A stretch of DNA of 64,000 nt from Mesostigma viride (GCA_009746045.1 RPFO01001139.1:394050-458049), one strand, 5' to 3'. Shown: positions 33,460 to 45,528, counted from the first letter of the stretch. Numbers and translations: made by a program. Notes: a model not told the origin generated them from the letters alone.

Positions 33460-33757
33460 CCCGATTCATTCATTAATTAATTATTTAAACACGTGCTCCC
33501 GTTGGGGAGTCACGGAGCACCGAAGTGCTTTTAATGCCTGTGTGTGCACAACAGGATCGAGAAAGGGCAGAGACCCCCACTCTCCTTCATGCCTAAGGCA
33601 TGCCACAGCTGCATTCGGGAACGCTAGCTAAACGGACACGCTAACGATCCGGCAATCTGTGGGTGCAATAAGACTCATGTGAGCATGGCATAACACTAGG
33701 AGCGTGGGCAAGTAATCTCATCATAGCCAGGACGTAGCATGGCTGTACTAGGACTAT
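33460..33757 (-). repeat. Dispersed LINE-tail repeat R1, copy 3 (truncated)
   Basis: The sequence matches R1 from its ATTA tail to GCTGTACTAGGACTA and then stops at the GGAT satellite. It lacks the coding tail present in copies 1 and 2. Confidence 0.8.
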
Positions 33758-33762
33758 ACCCC

Positions 33763-34357
33763 GATGGATGGATGGATGGATGGATGGATGGATGGATGGA
33801 TGGATGGATGGATGGATGGATGGATGGATGGATGGATGGATGGATAGATGGATGGATGGATGGATGGATGGATGGATGGATGGATGGATGGATGGATGGA
33901 TGGATGGATGGATGGATGGATGGATGGATGGATGGATGGATGGATGGATGGATGGATGGATGGATGGATGGATGGATGGATGGATGGATGGATGGATGGA
34001 TGGATGGATGGATGGATGGATGGATGGATGGATGGATGGATGGATGGATGGATGGATGGATGGATGGATGGATGGATGGATGGATGGATGGATGGATGGA
34101 TGGATGGATGGATGGATGGATGGATGGATGGATGGATGGATGGATGGATGGATGGATGGATGGATGGATGGATGGATGGATGGATGGATGGATGGATGGA
34201 TGGATGGATGGATGGATGGATGGATGGATGGATGGATGGATGGATGGATGGATGGATGGATGGATGGATGGATGGATGGATGGATGGATGGATGGATGGA
34301 TGGATGGATGGATGGATGGATGGATGGATGGATGGATGGATGGATGGATGGATGGAT
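33763..34357. repeat. (GGAT)n microsatellite, ~149 units
   Basis: Almost pure tetranucleotide repeats span ~595 bases, with one visible variant (ATAG near 33844). Trp-Met-Asp-Gly and His-Pro-Ser-Ile frames across it are artefacts. Confidence 0.98.
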
Positions 34358-34573
34358 GTCAGGCTTGTCTTACATGATGCAGTGGAACTTTGGTGCTGGA
34401 GGGTTAATTGTGGCCCGGTCTGGTTTTGCTTCAGTGCTCTCATGTCGGCCTTCATTTGTAACTATTTGAATGCATGCCCATTGGGCCATGCATAGTGTAT
34501 ATTTTTTACGCATGCACGCCCATTATGTATCGCTGGGTCCATCCCATCAATGCCAATTTATTGCCAGGTCTGG

Positions 34574-34690
34574 TGTAAGTAAGTTAGTACTTGCGTGTCA
34601 TGCGCATGGGCATGTTTAGAGTACTATGCTAATCTCTTTAGAAACATAATTACACGGAAGTTACAAATCTCATCTGCATCATGCCCCAAG
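34574..34690 (+). repeat. Dispersed repeat R2, copy 2, first part
   Basis: It matches 19564-19690 in the same orientation, with landmark GTACTTGCGTGTCATGC near its start. Confidence 0.75.
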
Positions 34691-34729
34691 ACACTACATT
34701 AAAGAATCAAATAAAATTATAACATGCCT

Positions 34730-35035
34730 CCGTTGGGAGATCATGCAGCACATGCATATTCCTTGCTGAATGGGTAGAGGTGGGTCAAGCCGCGACATCG
34801 AAATAAGCTAACTCTAAGCTATCTAGTCTACAAAATCCTAACTACACTTCTCCCCAAAGCGCCCCTTCCGCTTTGGGGGAGGGGGCTTACCCACATGGGC
34901 TGGCGTGTGAGCCGGGACATTGGTCTTCCACCTCTTCTTGTTCTGCATAGGAACAGAGAGCGAAGAAATGCGGTGTGGGGACCCCTTCTCGTGGTAATGC
35001 GTTACATGTACTCCCCACCGGGCTTTGCTCTTCAT
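34730..35035 (-). repeat. Dispersed repeat R2, copy 2, inverted protein-tail part
   Basis: The reverse complement matches 19773-20010. The minus-strand frame (34838-35035) ends in MQNKKRWKTNVPAHTPAHVG then KPPPPKRKGRFGE, preserving the tail at protein level despite DNA divergence. That pattern suggests both derive from a once-functional transposon protein. Confidence 0.7.
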
Positions 35036-35039
35036 GGGT

Positions 35040-36135
35040 TCATAAAGACAACAATTATTCAGTAAGAATTTAATAAATTAGGAACATATATCCGTTGGGA
35101 GTCAATGTTACACATATACCTGAAAAGGGGCATATGATTTTAAATACATTCTGAGCTACAACCTGCACGTGCATGGGTTTAGTTAACTGGCACCTATACT
35201 AGAGGCCTGACATGGGGTGGAGCTTCAGTGCTTCCCCGCCTTCTCCTTCTCCCACACTGGGTGCTCCGCGTCCTTCTTCTCCGGCCCTGCCCATGGGTGC
35301 ACCGGCCCCGCCTCCTCCTTCTCCTCACGGGACGATTCGCGCTCCACGCATGGCTGCAGCATCAGTTAGCACGGGCAAGACATAGCAGTAACCGCGCTAT
35401 GGCTGTTCTAGCACCAGCCTAGCAGACTGCCATGATCACTCAGCAAACCCACGACAGCTAAACCCTTGGCTGTCACAACCAGTCCATGCATCATTAAGTA
35501 TGGGTACAGGGAAAGCTTCCCGCATATCCATGGCCATATGGATGGCAGCAACACAACGACTTGCCCCCTAGCCCCCCGTGCACACACAAAAACGTGGGTC
35601 GTGGCTTCCACGCCCCATCCGCCATGCATGACAGCGCGTACCTTACTCGCATTCACACCGGGCTGCATCCCAGCGCCGTTGCTGTCCCCATGTGACACGT
35701 CGGCTGATTAAGCAGATACACAGCAGAGTCTGATGTAAACCGCTAAACCCCAAACCCATGCAGACCACAGTCAAGGACGCGTGCATGTCAAGCCATGCCA
35801 ATTGTGAACCGTACAGCAATTTACTTTTCAAGCCTGAAGAGGTGGATAGCAGATACTAGCCTGGAAGAGGTTACAGGGGCACATGTCCATTAGCGAGCGG
35901 AACAACACAGCATACACCCTACAAGCGTACCGCACAATGTCCTCCTGCAATTGTCTGCAGATCTCCCAATGCCGCAGACATCTCCACTGCTCTCATGGCG
36001 ATTGCAAATGCTTCATGCCGCTGACATCTCCACTGCTCTCATGGCGATTGCAAATGCTTGATGCCGCACCTCTGCTTACAGCAGAAAAGCTTCCTCCGGG
36101 CGAGGCACCTGACTGGAACCAACACCCATTCCTTG
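35040..36135. other. No gene; one ~45-bp tandem duplication
   Basis: The block CTCTCATGGCGATTGCAAATG and its flanks is duplicated in tandem at about 35973-36066. No ORF is convincing. Confidence 0.5.
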
Positions 36136-36138
36136 GCT

Positions 36139-36836
36139 TCACAACGTGGCCATGACAGCATCGTGAATCTGCTTCGCCAACGCCCACACTTCAGGACCCG
36201 CGCCCTGCACCGTCATGGCCACAGGCTGCACCGCTGCAATCGATGCAGCATTCACTGCCTGCGCCGCACCATGTACTGCATGCACGAAAGCCAACCCTGG
36301 CTCGGTTATCATGGTCTTGCCCGATTCCTGCTGCTTCTTCTTCTTCGATGCGGTCATGCGCACTTTATACCCCTTCCTCTCCAAGCACGCCTTCAGCACC
36401 TGGCTCGTGCGGTGCTGAATATGCTTCTGAAGGCGCGCCTTCTAAACACGAAATGTTGGCAATGTATGATTCCCAAACGGCATGATAGGCACATAATCAG
36501 TCCCATTAATTGCGTTGCGGCAGTCAATGCACCAGAACACCTGTTGAAAAAAGAAGGTTATGCACGCTAGCGATTACCCGCGCCGGCAAGAAGCAATCAA
36601 CACGCCTCGCTAACAACTGCAACCACAATGTAATTCATGACGGGCCACTCACCGCTACCCTGCTCTCCTGCTTCAATGTCTCCCCATTCTCAAGGCCTCC
36701 ATTGTAAACCTCTCCGTCTTCACCATCGTCATCGTCTTCCTCTTCCTCCACTCCGACGTATCCGTGTTTCCTTTTCCTAAGATACCTAGGGTTGTTCAAG
36801 TCGTACGTGCGGCGTTGGCACACTTCCAACAAAATT
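36139..36836 (-). pseudogene. Possible two-exon hypothetical gene with one in-frame stop
   Basis: On the minus strand an upstream exon encodes KILLEVCQRRTYDLNNPRY and an acidic stretch VEEEEDDDDGEDGE. It ends at a plausible donor (AGCG|GTGAGT, near 36653). After about 100 bases a strong acceptor follows (TTCTTTTTTCAACAG, near 36542). The next exon reads VFWCIDCRNAINGTDYVP, then a TAG, then resumes KARLQKHIQHRTSQVLKACL and a Lys-rich tail. The Cys pair and later His residues hint at a zinc-binding module. The stop may be real decay or an error. No function is assigned. Confidence 0.35.
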
Positions 36837-36839
36837 TTG

Positions 36840-37500
36840 GCCGCCTCTACCCATTACCATTTATTCGTACTATCATAACATATCCAGGCGTTTGAAAAAT
36901 CATTCCCTCGTTCGAACTTCTACCCCTGGGCGTCCATGACGAGGCAGTCACGACGGGACGCAGATGCACAAAAATAAAACAAGGCGACATCCCTTCAATC
37001 ATTGACCAAAAAACAGAATATGCGCAGAACTTGGATTTCAACACCACGCACCCATTACCAGCGAGCACGGCTGGCCTGCAACCGCCATCATTTCATAACC
37101 AGAAGCCAGGGCCCACACTCCATCCCGTTACCTCATCTTCCACGCACGGCTTCCGCTGCTTCCCTCTGCTCTTTCGCATTCTCCGCCAGCAACCTCGCCT
37201 TCTCCTCGTCCAACAATCCACTAAGAATAAAATCCCCTCTATTGGACGCCATTCAGACGAACTTTGCTAGCGTCTTTTCACCGGCCCCAGCACACATAAT
37301 CTATAGCCGCTTAATGACAGCGGCCGACAACGACAACTGCTGAATAGGCGAAAAAGGCTGATAACTACATTTTTATATTTCGCTGCATTTGCTAATAGAA
37401 ACGCACGTTCTCCCACTTCTCCATTACAATATAATTATCCATCTGGCCGTGTACAGGCAAAGATCCCCGAAGTAACTTACTGAAACGTATCTTACAGCAT
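36840..37500. other. No gene seen
   Basis: Short overlapping ORFs only. No repeats shared with the rest of the window were noticed. Confidence 0.4.
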
Positions 37501-37756
37501 CGGATCACTGGCACCTAATCTACAGGTGGTAGATTACCAACCAAGACCCGTCGCGGTAATTTACTCTGTCGGTAATGTACTACCAAAGATGTGCAGTCGT
37601 AACGTTACTCTTACTTACGGCTAGTAAAATTACTACCTATCATCCTACGTAGTAATGATCACGGCGTTGGATCTCACGCCTCGGATCTAGGTAGTAAGAT
37701 AAGACCTCGTAATTTACGCCTCGGATGCTTTTTACTACCCTCGGACGAAAAGTATA
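37501..37756 (-). repeat. Repeat end K, inverted copy, with dispersed GTAGTAA motifs
   Basis: 37699-37756 is the reverse complement of 23474-23530 with about one mismatch. Upstream, ACTACC/GTAGTAA motifs mirror the 15-bp array at 23598-23815 in degraded form. Confidence 0.75.
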
Positions 37757-38083
37757 GTGCCCCCCCACACCAAGCCGCCATGTGCATGCAGCCGCCACCA
37801 CACCGCCACCACCACGCAGCCACCACTGCACAGCCACCACCACGCAGCCACCACCACGCAGCCACCACCATGCAGCCACTACCACGCAGCCACCATCACA
37901 CAGCCGCCACCACGCAGCCGCCACCACGCAGCCGCCACCGTGCAGCCACCACCACGCAGCCGCCACCGTGCAGCCACCACCACGCAGCCGCCACCATGCA
38001 GCCACCACCATGCAGCCACCACCATGCAGCCACCACCATGCAGCCACCACCACGCAGCCACCACCACGCAGCCACTCCCCCCC
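37757..38083. repeat. C-rich minisatellite (CAGCCACCACCACG-type)
   Basis: About 20 units of 14-15 bases, such as CAGCCACCACCACG, lie next to the inverted K copy. The strand is the same as in the array at 23221-23465. Confidence 0.9.
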
Positions 38084-38271
38084 CCATGAGCAAGGACAAC
38101 AAATTCAGCCCTGCTATAGATCTAGTCAACAACATGCCCTCCCCTCCAGCGCCATCCTCATGGTGTTCAGGTGGCCATCGTCAGGAGCAAGGATGGCACG
38201 TTCCCACCGCCATGCCCTGGTGGTCACTATATTGCTCTCTCCCACCATTCTGCTCTGGTGGTCACTATTGA

Positions 38272-38589
38272 CTATATTGCTCTCACCTCGATCGTCATCT
38301 TCATACTGGCCGATAAGATGTGCCAAAGGGGCAGGTCGCCCACATGCGCGGTGATGCGTGCCGTGCGCTCGAATTCTCCCGCGATGAACCCCACCCCGCT
38401 GGCCTCCACCCGGTACTCCCAGTACCCAGCGCGGTCCGGAGCGTGGGATGCATTAAAGCAGTTAACATGGTCCGTACTGGGCATTGCCTCAATCTTCCTT
38501 ATGGACTGCCAGGTGGCAGGCAGGGTCTGGGAGGCACCAGATAGGATCGTTTTCTCGTCACTGAACAACGGAAGTGCTGTCATGGACAC
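38272..38589 (-). CDS. Hypothetical protein
   Basis: The 105-codon frame starts at an ATG (38589) and ends just inside the region bordering element A. It includes SDEKTILSGASQTLPATWQS and YWEYRVEASGVGFIAGEFER, whose composition looks protein-like. No family is recognised. It ends 18 bases into the plus-oriented block before an Arg/Ala-poor tail and has no intron signals. It could be an exon of a larger gene split by nearby insertions. Confidence 0.3.
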   Translation of the reverse strand: MSMTALPLFSDEKTILSGASQTLPATWQSIRKIEAMPSTDHVNCFNASHAPDRAGYWEYRVEASGVGFIAGEFERTARITAHVGDLPLWHILSASMKMTIEVRAI

Positions 38590-38606
38590 GCTGAGCAGGC
38601 TAAGCT

Positions 38607-39126
38607 AGTTATGGCACTCGTGCAATGGATGCGAACGCGTGTTTGATTATGCAATGGCTGGCATATATCAATCCATGCAAGCTTGCCAAGCTGGATTGCA
38701 TGGGCACGTAGGTTAGGGTAACCTAGCTATCCTGTACTAGTGCTAACCAATGAGGTGCTGGCTCCGTCCAGCTAGATCTACTCCAGCTAGGACTGATACG
38801 ATGCCCACAGGCACCGGCTGCCTAACAGCACTACGTGGATGGTCCTGGACCTCCCCTAGGACCTCCGTACAGGACTAGCACTGCAACCACCTTGTGGTCT
38901 GCGTCACAGCTCATAAACCCTACCACGTGAATACCCACGTGCGTGTGCCCTACATATCTCAGTGCTAATATCTAGCACCCACGTGCCCAATATGGCACGT
39001 GCGGATCTAAACCCTAGTAGAGATATGTCCAGTGTACTACACCACCGTCCATGTCCGTATCCCACTTGGGAGACGGGGACAACGCCACGTGTACTGATAG
39101 TCTAGGCCTGAAGTCCTAGAATAACT
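38607..39126 (-). repeat. 3' LTR of Copia-like element A
   Basis: The block runs AGTTATGGCA to AGAATAACT, with the same terminal AGTT/AACT signature as the LTRs of element B. It is immediately preceded on the minus strand by the polypurine-like TAATAATGGG, matching B's CATAATGGG. No second copy was found in the window, so the 5' LTR of element A is missing or outside it. Confidence 0.65.
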
Positions 39127-39501
39127 CCCATTATTACTTTTCTTTGGGGAGTGAGGGGAAGACTCTTCCCACAACCCACTCATATGCCAACCACTACGAA
39201 TAAGCAAGGTTCCCCACAGGGACAACCAGGACACTGAAAGAGATGCATTTATAAAAGCGCCCATAGCTCCTCCGTGTTGGATACAACATCCCCACTGGTT
39301 GGGTGCCTGTGTTAGGAAAACCATTGTCAGAAAAATATGACCACACGTTTTATTGACAAAGAACAAGCCATCAATAAAGGAGGACCCTTCTGACCTCAAT
39401 CTTTAATGACGCAAAGAGAGTCTTACGGGTGGGACACTTCAGACCCTGCCACCCCATGACCACCCTCCTATCTGGTGCTAATATCCCTAGGCTGAGGCAC
39501 T
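39127..39501 (-). other. Element A 3' untranslated region and polypurine tract
   Basis: On the minus strand this follows the RNase H stop and ends with CCCCAAAGAAAAGTAATAAT and GGG next to the LTR. The position and purine bias fit the plus-strand primer of an LTR retrotransposon. Confidence 0.55.
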
Positions 39502-40642
39502 TCACCCTCTGCCGTTATATGGGTTCATCAGCGTGTATAGGACTCTGTACTGAGGCCCTGCAGCCTGTGGCACTTTTGTGAGTGCATCTGCTGCATTGTC
39601 AGGGTCTCGGATGTGAGTCTTGGACTCCAGATAGGTACACTCCTGCTTGAGGACAATCCAGTCCAAATCGGTGTGCACAGCCAAGGGGTTGTCCAGGAAA
39701 GAGAGAAGGGATTGACTGTCAGTCAGCAGATGGGATTTGACACCAGCATAACTACCAGCCTGATGCTGCAACCACACCAGCAGATGGTTCAAGTACCTGG
39801 CATGCAACACAGCTGAGACCACAGCACGGCATTCCGCTACATTGCTGCTGACTGCCTTGCGCTTGTGGAGTCTGCTGAACCAGGAAACCAAAGATTGCTT
39901 GCCAGTGGGGTTAGACAACATAAATAGCCTGCCTCTCTGGCTTGTACCTTAGTGACTACCCGTGACTCCATGGAACTGTCCATCATGCATGTGATGTGGA
40001 TGGGTTGGAACAGATCCAAAGCATGAAGAATAAGGGGAGGGCCATCATGCAACACCTGTTTAATAGCCCTGGACCCTACCTCCATGAGGACATCATCATC
40101 CACTCTGCTGACCACTGCCAGATGAGGAGCACAAGTGGCACACAGCCAACCTAGCTTACCCCTAATAGTGGGACAGAGATCAGGAGTGATGTCAGAGGGA
40201 GAACATCTTTGCAAGACATGACATACTCAGGGGATGCTTTGAGAGAACACACCCACTCCTTCTGCTCCTTAAACAGGTTCAGAATGATGCCACAGAACTT
40301 GACAGGATCTTTCCCCAGCTCCAGCTGCTTGCCTAATTCAAAGCTAGCAGACACTTGAGCAATGAAATCCTCCACAGCTGCCCTGGGACCAGTAATGAGC
40401 TGATCATCCCCATGCCACACAAACATCATCATACCAGCAGGATGAGGGATGGTGAAGAAACAAGGGTCAATATCATCATACTGGGCCCCCAGCTTCAGGA
40501 AGACCTCTTGGGCAGACAGCCTGAAAATTTTAGGTGCTGACTGAAGCCCTTCTACCCCCAAGTTAGGCCTTAGATGAGGTTCCTTGATGTCCCCAGCCCA
40601 GACTTTGGGAGTGTTGACCACATAGACTTGACCCCTCCACAC
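39502..40642 (-). pseudogene. Element A: RT C-terminal part and RNase H (frameshifted)
   Basis: Three consecutive frames cover RVT_2 and RNase H. The first carries FVWHGDDQLITG, where Copia elements normally have YVDD; the DD pair is kept but Tyr-Val is His-Gly. The next has KLGWLCATCAPHLAV. The last has the RNase H residues in AAECRAVVSAVLHARYL-type, LLTDSQSLLSFL and NAADALTK motifs. Frames change near 40190 and 39930. Element B has the same sequence logic, so the family lacks the usual Tyr. Confidence 0.8.
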
Positions 40643-41595
40643 CTTTTGGCTATGTCAGGGTTGCCTTTAAGGAAGGCACGCTTAATGTCAGTGGCTTTAC
40701 ACACGTAGTCCTTACCAGCATTCAGATGGTGAAGGAAAGTGGCCAACAGGACCTTAAGAGACGTCTGCTGAATACCAGGGGTATACAGTTCAGCCTCTGT
40801 TAGCTCAGTGGAGCCCCTGAACTCCGTGACACAAGGTCTGGCATGAAAAATGGGAGGTGTCCCATCTGCCTGGGGTTTATGCTTGCAGACAAACTTCAGT
40901 CTGAGCTTTCTGGCCCCTTGTGGCAGTGCCTCAATCGGTGTTACAGGTGGTACCTGGGACTTACTACGTGGATCAGGACAAACCCATTCCTCTCTAGCCC
41001 TGTTAAAGGCTTCCATCCATTTCAGAAAACCAATCTGCGTTTGACAGTCTTTGACCACATCATCATAGGACAAGGGAGACATGGACGCTATGTCCCATCT
41101 ACCAAGCCCAAACGCAGAGGGGTGTAGCTTCTGAGAATGAATGAGGGAATCAACACAGGGTTCCTGACCTGGGAGGTATTTTATGTTGACAGCATTGATG
41201 GCTGCTTCCAGGCCATCACTGATCTGTGTTAAAGGAATTTTGAAATGGTCCAGGGTGACCTGCCCCACCCCAGTCACGCTCAACCTCCCAGCTGAGATGA
41301 CAACTCCAGGGTATGAGACAAATGGTTCCCCCAGCAGTGCATTCCCCTTGTAGCCCTCTACTACCTGGAAGGGAGTGGGCACACCCAGAATGGGAATTAG
41401 CACTTGGCCTTTGACTGCCATTTTTGTTTTGCCTGAAAAATCTGACACTCTAGCCCAGGGCGAGCGTTGCAGACTTAGGCCAGATACAGCTTGTGCACTG
41501 ATGATGCTCACCTGTGCCTGTGTGTCTACTGCCAGAATACTGGGATCCTGGTTAGATTCACCCACAGCATTGACTTGTGCTGCACCTGCTGCCAT
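40570..41595 (-). pseudogene. Element A: retropepsin-like domain and RT N-terminal part
   Basis: The 341-residue frame starts with a retropepsin-like domain: AVDTQAQVSIIS (about residue 23), then ILGVPTPFQVVEG and ALLGEPF. Gln replaces the nearly invariant Gly of the D-T/S-G active site. It continues into RVT_2 with RLKFVCKHKP, AELYTPGIQQTSLKVLL and ATDIKRAFLKG (catalytic Asp). The frame breaks at about 40640 and RT resumes in the next frame. The protease lies after the integrase, which is not the Copia order. Confidence 0.8.
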
Positions 41596-41630
41596 TTGTG
41601 CCTTGGCAGTGTGTGCTCTATGTAGAGCTT

Positions 41631-43216
41631 TTAGAGCCTCAGCAAATTTATTCCTGGGGACAACAGGATCTGCTGCTTCGCGTGGCTGTTCCTGAGATGA
41701 GGGAGGAGCGACCTGCTGCTCATCCAGTGCACGTTCCTCCTGCCCAGTGGACCAGTGGGCTGTGGTGGGGCTGCACCACTGAGGAACACAGGAGCGTCTA
41801 TGGTTGTGTTGCTTGCATCAGCTATGTCCCTAGCCAATTCACTGGGTGAGACCAACCCACCAGACTGAGGCTCTGAATCCATGTCCAAGAATTCTACCCC
41901 TGACACGTCTGCCAAAGGAGGGTAATAAAGCTTCAGTCTATGCTTGCCAACCATTCGCTCTCTGTGATGCTGAATAGTCACCGTGTCCCTGTTTCTGAGA
42001 ACCTGATGATTTCAGCTGGACCATGCCATCTACCAGAGTGGGCTTTGTTCCCTTCCCCTCCCTATAGTAGAGTACCTGATCCCCCACTTCAAACACAGGC
42101 CTGGCATTACTCTTATCCTTTTTTGCCAGCAACTTGGCCAAGTGTTGCCTCTGCGTGTTGTAGTGGTCTAGTACCTCCTGAGAGTAGCTGCCTGATTGCA
42201 GGCCAATTGGTGTGATTTCACCAAAAGGAGAAGACATGAGGGGCTTGGTGTTCAGAGTTCTGCACACTTCAGCTGCCCACGCTGTCCTATCAGCATAGCT
42301 CCCAGACTCTGCTGTCCTGGACTCATTTTTCTTTATGAGGTCCCTGATAGCACGCATGGTACGTTCAATCATCCCCTGGCGTTCATGATCTTGAGCCCCA
42401 GCAATGTCTATCTTGGGCAGATCAGGATAATCTTGTATCCACGTGAACTGCTGATCCAGCATTAATTTTTCCTGAGGATGATACCGTGCTAGTGCAATCA
42501 GCAGGGCTCTGTGCAGTTGTTCATTGGCCATGCCTGGCAAGGGTTCTATCACCACAAACCTAGACCAGGCATCTTTTAGGACCAAGTAATACACCGTGTC
42601 CTTCACCAGGTGTATCACATCCCCTACTAGCTTTCCTCTAGCCAGTGGTGGGGTGGCCACATGCCATCTCTTGGGTTTAGGTGCATGCAGTTGGCACGCT
42701 TCACAGTGCTTCCTGACATGCCTGCACATCTGTTCCAGGTCACGGCCATCAATTTTGTTGGCCAGCCTTTCTGCCACTGCCTCATGCCCCATTGCCTTGT
42801 GTAGCTGTTGGGCTAACCTGGCATAGGAGATAACCTTATCTGCTGCTGCATCTAAGGAGGCTATAGTGGGATCTTGGGCCACCTGTGCTAACGTCATGTC
42901 ATAAGCCAGGTCCCAATCCACTTCCTCACTGTCAGGCAACACAGAGCAAATAGAAGGTACACGGCCATTGAGAAACCAGGGTACAGGAGACTTACAGTCG
43001 TCCTGAGTGCTGGCTTGTTTGTTGGGGCGCCCCGTTGAGGCTCCCTTCCTGGGCTTGTTGCAGCGTCCCCCTGCAGGTAACGGGTGGCGGGGCTCCCAGC
43101 AACCTGGGCATACATCCACATCAGATCCAAGTTCGGGTTTGCCCTTCCAGCAATCATCCCTCTCATGCCCCTTGCATGAGCACCTGGTGCAGTACAGGGT
43201 GGAGTCATGAGGCTTA
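41631..43216 (-). pseudogene. Element A: zinc knuckles, integrase and SH3-like tail
   Basis: Reading on the minus strand, a CCHC knuckle CTRCSCKGHERDDC is followed by a second Cys cluster CPGCWEPRH. An HHCC integrase zinc site follows (LHKAMGH, then CEAC). The DDE core has VGDVIHLVKD, LMLDQQFTW and DHERQGMIERTMRAIRD. A C-terminal SH3-like segment has FEVGDQVLYYREGKG. A frame change near 42000 leads into KHRLKLYYPPLADVSG. The catalytic triad is intact although the frame is broken. Confidence 0.8.
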
Positions 43217-44297
43217 CCTTTCTGACTAGGCCCCTGGGAGGGCCCTGCCTTACTGCCTGGTTCCCCTTTCCCCCCTTGTCTGATTTCCCCTGCTGCTTGG
43301 ATGACCCCCCTGACTTCTTACCTTGCTGGGGACCCTTGAACACCGCCTTGACCTGAGCTACCACCTCCTTGATGAGCTTCTTCCTGCTAGGACCTGCACC
43401 GTCCTGACCACCCCCCCCTTGGACCTTGTTAACCTTGGGTTCCTTGACAGTTGAGAAGGGTTCTAGGCTCTGCTGAATGAACAACATGGCCCCCCTAAAA
43501 TCATCCCACTTGTCTTTAAGGCCAGCCAGCAGAACTGCATTGGTGTTCTTGTCCAGCTCAGCTTTGGTGAGCCACTGATGGATCAGGTACTTAGAGTTGA
43601 GTTTCTTCAACTCTTCGTCCCTGTCTATGTACAGGACAAACTGTTTGTTATCACGTACGTAGTCAGACTTGTTGACTTTGTACGAGGCCAACCAGTTGAA
43701 CCCCTTGAGAGCCTGCAGGTGTTCCCCCTTGGTCAACAGCCCTTTTAGGTCTGCTATGAATTCTGTGAAGATTTGCACCTCCTCTGCCCCAGGTGTGCTG
43801 GCCCTCCTCTCATACATCTGAACCATTTGTTTGATGCTAGGTGCAGATTGGTGGATTGTGTTAGACACCCTGAGAGCAGGAAACCAATCACGGATGTTAT
43901 CATGGGACCAAGAATGTTCTATCTTGAAAAGAAACTCAAGTGCGTCCTCCTGCACATATCCCTCAGCTAGACCTGGGAAGGTAATCCTATCTTCCCTACG
44001 GGATGCATCAAACCTGGGTCGCTGTGGTACAGCGACAGCCGCTTGTGGTTGAGGTTGCTGCTGCTGCTGCTGCTGCTGCGGTTGCTGTTGCTGATGCTGC
44101 CGCTGCTGCTGCTGCTGCTGCTGTTGCTGATGCTGTGGCTGCTGCTGCTGCTGCTGGGTTGCCGCTCCAGCGTTGCTGCCGCCCGCCATACCCCCGGTGC
44201 TTGCTGGTGCATGCCCCTCCCCCTGGTGCTCCCCCGTCCTTCCCCTCGTCACCATCCTCCTCTGGATGCGACCGCTGGGGTGTAGACGATGGTCCAC
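42894..44297 (-). pseudogene. Element A Gag (Q-rich, UBN2-like)
   Basis: A glutamine-rich N-terminus made by CTG/TTG repeats (44055-44160) precedes a helical Gag core with PGLAEGYVQEDALEFLF, FNWLASYKVNKSDYV and AELDKNTNAVLLAGLKDKWD. This corresponds region by region to the Gag of element B. The last 100 residues are out-of-frame reading after a shift near 43220, where the zinc-knuckle frame takes over. Confidence 0.7.
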
Positions 44298-45073
44298 ACC
44301 CCTCCTGCCACTTTCCTTGGCGGACCCGCTTGGCGGCCCTCAGCAGTTGCTCTACTGCCTCTGCTGCCCGCGCCCGCTTGGTCGGGTTGGCCTCCGCTTC
44401 GTCCAGCTCCTGGTGGAGGAGTGCAGCGATGCGGTCCAGCTCCATGTCCGTGTCGGTCTGCACAGTGTGTTTGGGTGTGGGGGGTGGGGGGTGGGGTGTG
44501 TCTGCACCAGCGCGGACACGCTCACGCGCGTTTAACAAGGCCGCTCCTCGCTGGGCCCTTGCTGGCTGCGGGGTGCGCATGAAGTCCATTACCGCGTCCT
44601 CGGGCAGCGGCTCATGTGGCGCCAGACCACGCTCAAAACGGATTGCATCTCCGAATTCTCCCTGCAGAGCCCAGGTCCTGGCCGCCTCCTGATACCTGCG
44701 CAGAGCCCGCTCCTCCTTACGCATACGCCTGTCTAGGGCACGTGCGTTCCGCCTGCTCTTCCTGGCCAGCCTGGCCTCCTGCTCCCTCCTCGCCGGGCCC
44801 ACCATTGCTGCCAGTGCCGCCTCCGACCTCCTCATGGCCGCGTCCAGCCTCGCCTGATGCCGCCGGGTCTTCTCCGTGGCATCGTGCGCCTTCGCACGAA
44901 GTCGCCGCAGCTCCCGATGCTGCGCCTCCCTGGCCGCACGCTCCCTAGCCAAACTGTTCTCAGCCATGGACCGCACCATTGCCCGCTTCGCCTTCCGCTG
45001 GCAATGCCTGGTGTACTCTATCTTGGCCAGCCGCTCGGCCTCGACCATAGCTGGGTCCATCAAAACCAGCTCC
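44200..45073 (-). pseudogene. Coiled-coil ORF, 3' half (split by element B)
   Basis: The frame reads MVEAERLAKIEYTRHCQRKA and continues through ~280 residues of Arg/Ala/Glu-rich helices (for example ARRALEE-like heptads), ending in a Pro/Gly-rich stretch overlapping the Q-rich Gag of element A. It is interrupted at the target site GCTCC (45069-45073). Removing element B and one target copy joins it in frame with 53568-54096. It could be the N-terminal region of element A (element B has a comparable GC-rich N-terminal ORF), or an independent gene of the GC-rich block. Confidence 0.6.
45069..45073. repeat. Target-site duplication GCTCC (left)
   Basis: The five bases before element B equal the five bases after it (53568-53572). 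Confidence 0.9.
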
Positions 45074-45528
45074 AGTTGGATGGAGACTAGGGACGACGAA
45101 CAACTGCGAAAGCTGAGAGCGAATGATGATTGTATTACAATAATACAATGAGAGAGCGATGAAAGCTGAGGGCTCAGAATGGAACTGGGCAGACTCGGGT
45201 GCTGTGGCACTCCCCAGTGCTACGCCTATATGCCTATGGCGGTGCTACCTGCAGCACACGACCAGTGGACAAGTGTACACCGCAATGCCATGCGACCACG
45301 TCACTAGCAACCAGCTAAGACTCGGCCCGTCAGGCCCGGCTACACCGGACCTGGCGGGTCGAGCTAGCACCTAGGAACAGTCTGGCACTAACCGCACATC
45401 GGTCCACATGACACCTCAGTACCGTACACCCTGCCGTACTGTACTGAGGTGTCCCGCTCAGCCGCGGTAGGCAATACGCGGCGCGCAGGCCGGAAATCCG
45501 TGTGTCAGCCTAAGCATCTCATCTAACT
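45074..45528 (-). repeat. 3' LTR of element B
   Basis: 455 bases, AGTTGGATGG to CATCTAACT on the plus strand. I see no difference from 53113-53567. Identical LTRs indicate recent insertion. Confidence 0.95.

Noticed and set aside
33763..34357. Trp-Met-Asp-Gly and His-Pro-Ser-Ile ORFs over 200 codons
   Set aside because: Artefact of the GGAT tetranucleotide, which has no stop in several frames.
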